Of a DNA stretch of 16,189 nucleotides, positions 13,886 through 16,189 are shown piece after piece. The position numbers and the translations under genes are program-made. A model generated the notes under the pieces. The model saw only the letters and a list, made by a program, of their open reading frames with translations. It did no database searches and had not been told where the DNA came from. The first letter of the stretch is position 1. Each line of letters opens with the position of its first letter. Source of the stretch: a bacterium. GTDB lineage: Bacteria > Babelota > Babeliae > Babelales > GCA-2401785. Location of the stretch: positions 1 through 16,189 of the forward strand of contig DAOVOC010000008.1 of the NCBI GenBank assembly GCA_030629865.1, written 5' to 3'.

Positions 13886-15169
13886 ATGAAAAAGCGCTTT
13901 TTAGGCATCTTGCTTTCTATCGCCCTCTTGTCGGCAAGTTTAGTCGGAATAGTTTTTTATGTTTTCATGCCCAAAACAACTTTAAGAAAGTTTGATCGCT
14001 CACAAAATGCCCTTATAATCGTACATGGGACTTTTGCCGCTGATGCTGAATGGTTCAAACCAGGAGGCCCATTTTACGACCACGTAAAAGAAACATTGAT
14101 CGATAAAAAAACAAAGATCATTCCACTGATGTGGAGCGGCAACCCAACAACAGAAGCACGTCTAGATGCAGCCTACAGTCTCGCAAAAATTATTATAAAG
14201 CTGACCCCAGAAAACAATATTTCAATTATTGCTCACAGCCACGGTGGAAATGTTGCCAACCTTGCAAGTTCATTTCTTGAATTGGCAGTAACAAAGGATC
14301 GTAAAAAAATCGCAGGAATTGCAAAACATCTTTGTAATCTTGCATTCGATGAACACATAACAGGCAAGACAATTATTGAAGCCCTTGCATCAGGCAAAGA
14401 ACAACAAGATAAATTGGCAAAAGTGCTCCGTTTCGGTCAGCATGCGGCCGCAGGAACAAGCACCCTATTCAAATGGATTAATATAAGCAGTCTTAATCAA
14501 TCCCTAAAAAATTTTCAAAAAAAAGTCGGATCACTGGCCACCACCCTTGAAATGTGTAGCCAAGAAGATGAAGATCCAACATATAAAGACGTGGGGCTCA
14601 TAGAAAATCGAATAAAAAACATTTGTGACACTTTACGAACAGCACTTCATAATTCAGGAATTTTCAATCTGGAAGAAACGTTAGTTGACAAGGCATATCT
14701 TATGGCATGTCCAGTTAATGAAGAAGCATACAGACCATCAACACATGTAATAGAAAACGTCTACAACATTTATTCTCACGGTGATGTCGTACAAAGAGTT
14801 TTAGGTGTTTATAAAAGGACGTTTTCAAAAAACAAAGCAATTAAAAACATTTCAATTTCAGTTAAGCCACGACCACAAGACCAAACAGTTTCCTATCTTG
14901 GACACGCGGAATTTGATACCCCATTCATAGGTAAATGGCTTTTAACAATCCCAGAGCTTGTTACGCATTTTCAACACAAAGAAAATGGCGTCGATCTTGA
15001 ATTCTATAAAGATTTTTCAAGACCACAGGTTGTCACTAACCCTCAGCTCTTTAACGAATACAGGCCTGAACGGACATTAGTTGCAAAGTCAACTAAAAGA
15101 GGCAAATTAAAAAACTTTGTTAATCCACTCATCGAAAATGTACTAAATCAACTTAAAAAGCTCGTCTAA
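13886..15169 (+). CDS. Membrane-anchored alpha/beta-hydrolase-like protein
   Basis: 427 aa. An N-terminal signal anchor (residues 5-30, LGILLSIALLSASLVGIVFYVF) predicts export or membrane attachment. The next part looks like a lipase-type alpha/beta hydrolase: the oxyanion strand LIIVHGTF at 43-50, then IIAHSHGGN with candidate nucleophile Ser118. The nucleophile elbow is A-x-S-x-G rather than G-x-S-x-G, a tolerated variant. Candidates for the rest of the triad are Asp300 (YSHGDVV) and His340 (LGHAEFD), both with the expected order and spacing. The central 170-290 region is helical with no recognised domain. The start is supported by AGAGG upstream. It is monocistronic between a terminator and a convergent nusB, overlapping the nusB 3' end by 27 bp. 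Substrate unknown; lipid, ester or host-directed roles are speculation. Confidence 0.75.
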   Translation: MKKRFLGILLSIALLSASLVGIVFYVFMPKTTLRKFDRSQNALIIVHGTFAADAEWFKPGGPFYDHVKETLIDKKTKIIPLMWSGNPTTEARLDAAYSLAKIIIKLTPENNISIIAHSHGGNVANLASSFLELAVTKDRKKIAGIAKHLCNLAFDEHITGKTIIEALASGKEQQDKLAKVLRFGQHAAAGTSTLFKWINISSLNQSLKNFQKKVGSLATTLEMCSQEDEDPTYKDVGLIENRIKNICDTLRTALHNSGIFNLEETLVDKAYLMACPVNEEAYRPSTHVIENVYNIYSHGDVVQRVLGVYKRTFSKNKAIKNISISVKPRPQDQTVSYLGHAEFDTPFIGKWLLTIPELVTHFQHKENGVDLEFYKDFSRPQVVTNPQLFNEYRPERTLVAKSTKRGKLKNFVNPLIENVLNQLKKLV

Positions 15170-15679
15170 TAGGCCATTTACAATCCGATATGAATCTTGC
15201 TCACCAAAGCCATGAGCCAATTCAACCGCCTCGTTGATAATCACTGAAAAAGCAGTATCTTTATTAAGGCGTTCCCATAACGCAAGTCTTAGAATTATAC
15301 GAACACTCCAGCTCAGCCGATCCAGTTTCCAATTTTGCAGACCAGGCTCAACTTTCTTATCTAACTCATCACGATTATCAATTGCTCCACGTGCCAATTC
15401 TATAGAAAAAGCATCATAACCAACTACAAGCCCAAACCCTTCACTATAATTTTCGACTATAGTTTCAAGTGGAACAGCATAATCAAATGCATGTGCAGCA
15501 TAGGCTAAATGAAATGCAAGTGACCGATGGGCCCTCTGAGACTCCGGCTTTACAGGTTTATCCCAGTTAACAATTGGCTCTTCAACAACTTCCTCATACT
15601 GTAAATCTACAGCAACGTCTTGCTTTGGATCTTCTTGGAATTCTGGACTTATTGGTTTATCTAATTTCTCATTTTTCAT
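15143..15679 (-). CDS. nusB: Transcription antitermination factor NusB
   Basis: NusB with S10 (NusE) binds boxA RNA and supports rRNA antitermination. 178 aa, longer than the usual 130-150. The C-terminal half is characteristic: NWKLDRLSWSVRIILRLALWE at about 115-135 (NusB helix with the R...R.A..E pattern), then INEAVELAHGFGEQDS and VNGLLDEL at the end. The N-terminal NusB helix appears as SQRAHRSLAFHLAYAAHAFDY from about residue 46. The first 45 residues are an acidic, Pro-rich extension not typical of NusB. The gene starts 18 nt after the efp stop, suggesting an operon. Its 3' end overlaps the convergent hydrolase gene. No strong ribosome site precedes the ATG; a later start is possible but none is obvious. 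Confidence 0.9.
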   Translation of the reverse strand: MKNEKLDKPISPEFQEDPKQDVAVDLQYEEVVEEPIVNWDKPVKPESQRAHRSLAFHLAYAAHAFDYAVPLETIVENYSEGFGLVVGYDAFSIELARGAIDNRDELDKKVEPGLQNWKLDRLSWSVRIILRLALWERLNKDTAFSVIINEAVELAHGFGEQDSYRIVNGLLDELFKLI

Positions 15680-15697
15680 AGTATGCTCATCGTAATT

Positions 15698-16189
15698 TTA
15701 AGCACGTTCAATATATGACTTGTCTCGCGTATCAACTTTTACTTTATCGCCTTCATTTACAAAAAGCGGAACCTGAACCACAAGACCTGTTTCCAGTTTT
15801 GCAGCTTTAGATCCACCTTGCGCAGTATCACCTTTTACTCCTGGAACAGTTTCTACAACTTCGAGTACCATAAAAATAGGAGGCTCAACAGCAATTGGGT
15901 TGCCATCAAAAAGCATGAGGTCGTAGATTTCGCCCTCTTTGATATAGTTCATAGTTTCACCAAGCTGCTTTTGAGAAAAAGCCACTTGTTCATAATTTTC
16001 TTGGTCCATAAAGTGGTATAGGTCGTCATTGTAGAGAAATTGCATTTTGTGAGTAGTAATATCTGGTCGAGGAATCTTTTCGCCAGAACGAAAGGTCACC
16101 TCTTGAACAGCACCATCAATCAAACTTCGCAGTTTTGTTCTTATGTATGCCCCACCCTTTCCTGGTTTTACCGACGTAAACTCGATAAC
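15698..16189 (-). CDS. efp: Elongation factor P, 5'-truncated by the window
   Basis: EF-P binds between the P and E sites and relieves ribosome stalling at polyproline. 163 residues are visible; about 23 N-terminal residues lie beyond the window end. The first visible residues VIEFTSVKPGKGGAY include the loop Lys (of PGKGG) that corresponds to the beta-lysylated Lys34 of E. coli EF-P. The KOW-like domain continues through RTKL and TFRSGEK. The central OB domain has YNDDLYHFMDQENYEQ, and the C-terminal OB domain has PIFMVLEVVETVPGVKGDTAQGG and ends KVDTRDKSYIERA; all are family hallmarks. The reading frame is open to the window edge, so this is a cut gene, not a shortened one. nusB follows 18 nt downstream. 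Confidence 0.96.
   Translation of the reverse strand, partial: VIEFTSVKPGKGGAYIRTKLRSLIDGAVQEVTFRSGEKIPRPDITTHKMQFLYNDDLYHFMDQENYEQVAFSQKQLGETMNYIKEGEIYDLMLFDGNPIAVEPPIFMVLEVVETVPGVKGDTAQGGSKAAKLETGLVVQVPLFVNEGDKVKVDTRDKSYIERA

Noticed and set aside
1..16189. Search by eye for CRISPR arrays, transposases, integrases and attachment sites, including next to the tRNA array.
   Set aside because: No regularly spaced repeats and no such genes were seen; the sequence upstream of the array contains no duplicated tRNA end.

Overview
The window is an AT-rich bacterial chromosome segment, with no phage, insertion sequence or CRISPR material that I can see. A conserved core (tRNAs, rlmB, a divergent ftsQ with ftsA and ftsZ, rpsA, ndk, nusB, efp) sits among lineage-specific exported proteins, a viral/eukaryote-like deoxynucleoside kinase and a MutS-family ATPase with a signal peptide. 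This mix suggests a host-associated bacterium with reduced metabolism. My best guess is the Dependentiae (TM6/Babeliae), but that is an inference from gene content; no marker gene here proves it.

Layout. 1-210 (minus): three tRNA genes in one array, Val(TAC)-Asn(GTT)-Asp(GTC), the last cut by the window edge. 289-1002 (minus): a deoxynucleoside kinase. 1165-1917: an RlmB/TrmH-type rRNA 2'-O-methyltransferase with its own promoter. 2033-5838: an exported-protein block in which two apparently paralogous signal-peptide proteins flank a signal-peptide-bearing MutS-like ATPase. The first two genes overlap (TAATG), and a terminator and a new promoter separate the third, with a possible 23-residue membrane micropeptide in its leader. 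5838-5922: a nested inverted repeat. 5969-9190: the division cluster ftsQ-like/ftsA/ftsZ, closed by a strong hairpin. 9333-10358: a PfkB-family sugar or nucleoside kinase.

10512-13680 is the most unusual part. A six-domain ribosomal protein S1 gene is followed by an in-frame-deleted ndk remnant that overlaps its stop codon, then an intact ndk, then a two-domain mini-S1 that copies S1 domains 4 and 5. A strong intrinsic terminator ends the run. 13886-15169 encodes a membrane-anchored alpha/beta-hydrolase-like protein. It converges on, and overlaps by 27 bp, an efp-nusB pair on the minus strand; efp is cut by the window end.

How the genes work together: ftsQ/A/Z form the division module. S1, EF-P, RlmB, the tRNAs and NusB serve translation and rRNA synthesis. 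The deoxynucleoside kinase, NDK and PfkB kinase point to nucleotide and sugar salvage or phosphorylation, as expected for a cell drawing on a host. The exported MutS-like locus has no function I can name and is the best candidate here for an undescribed system.
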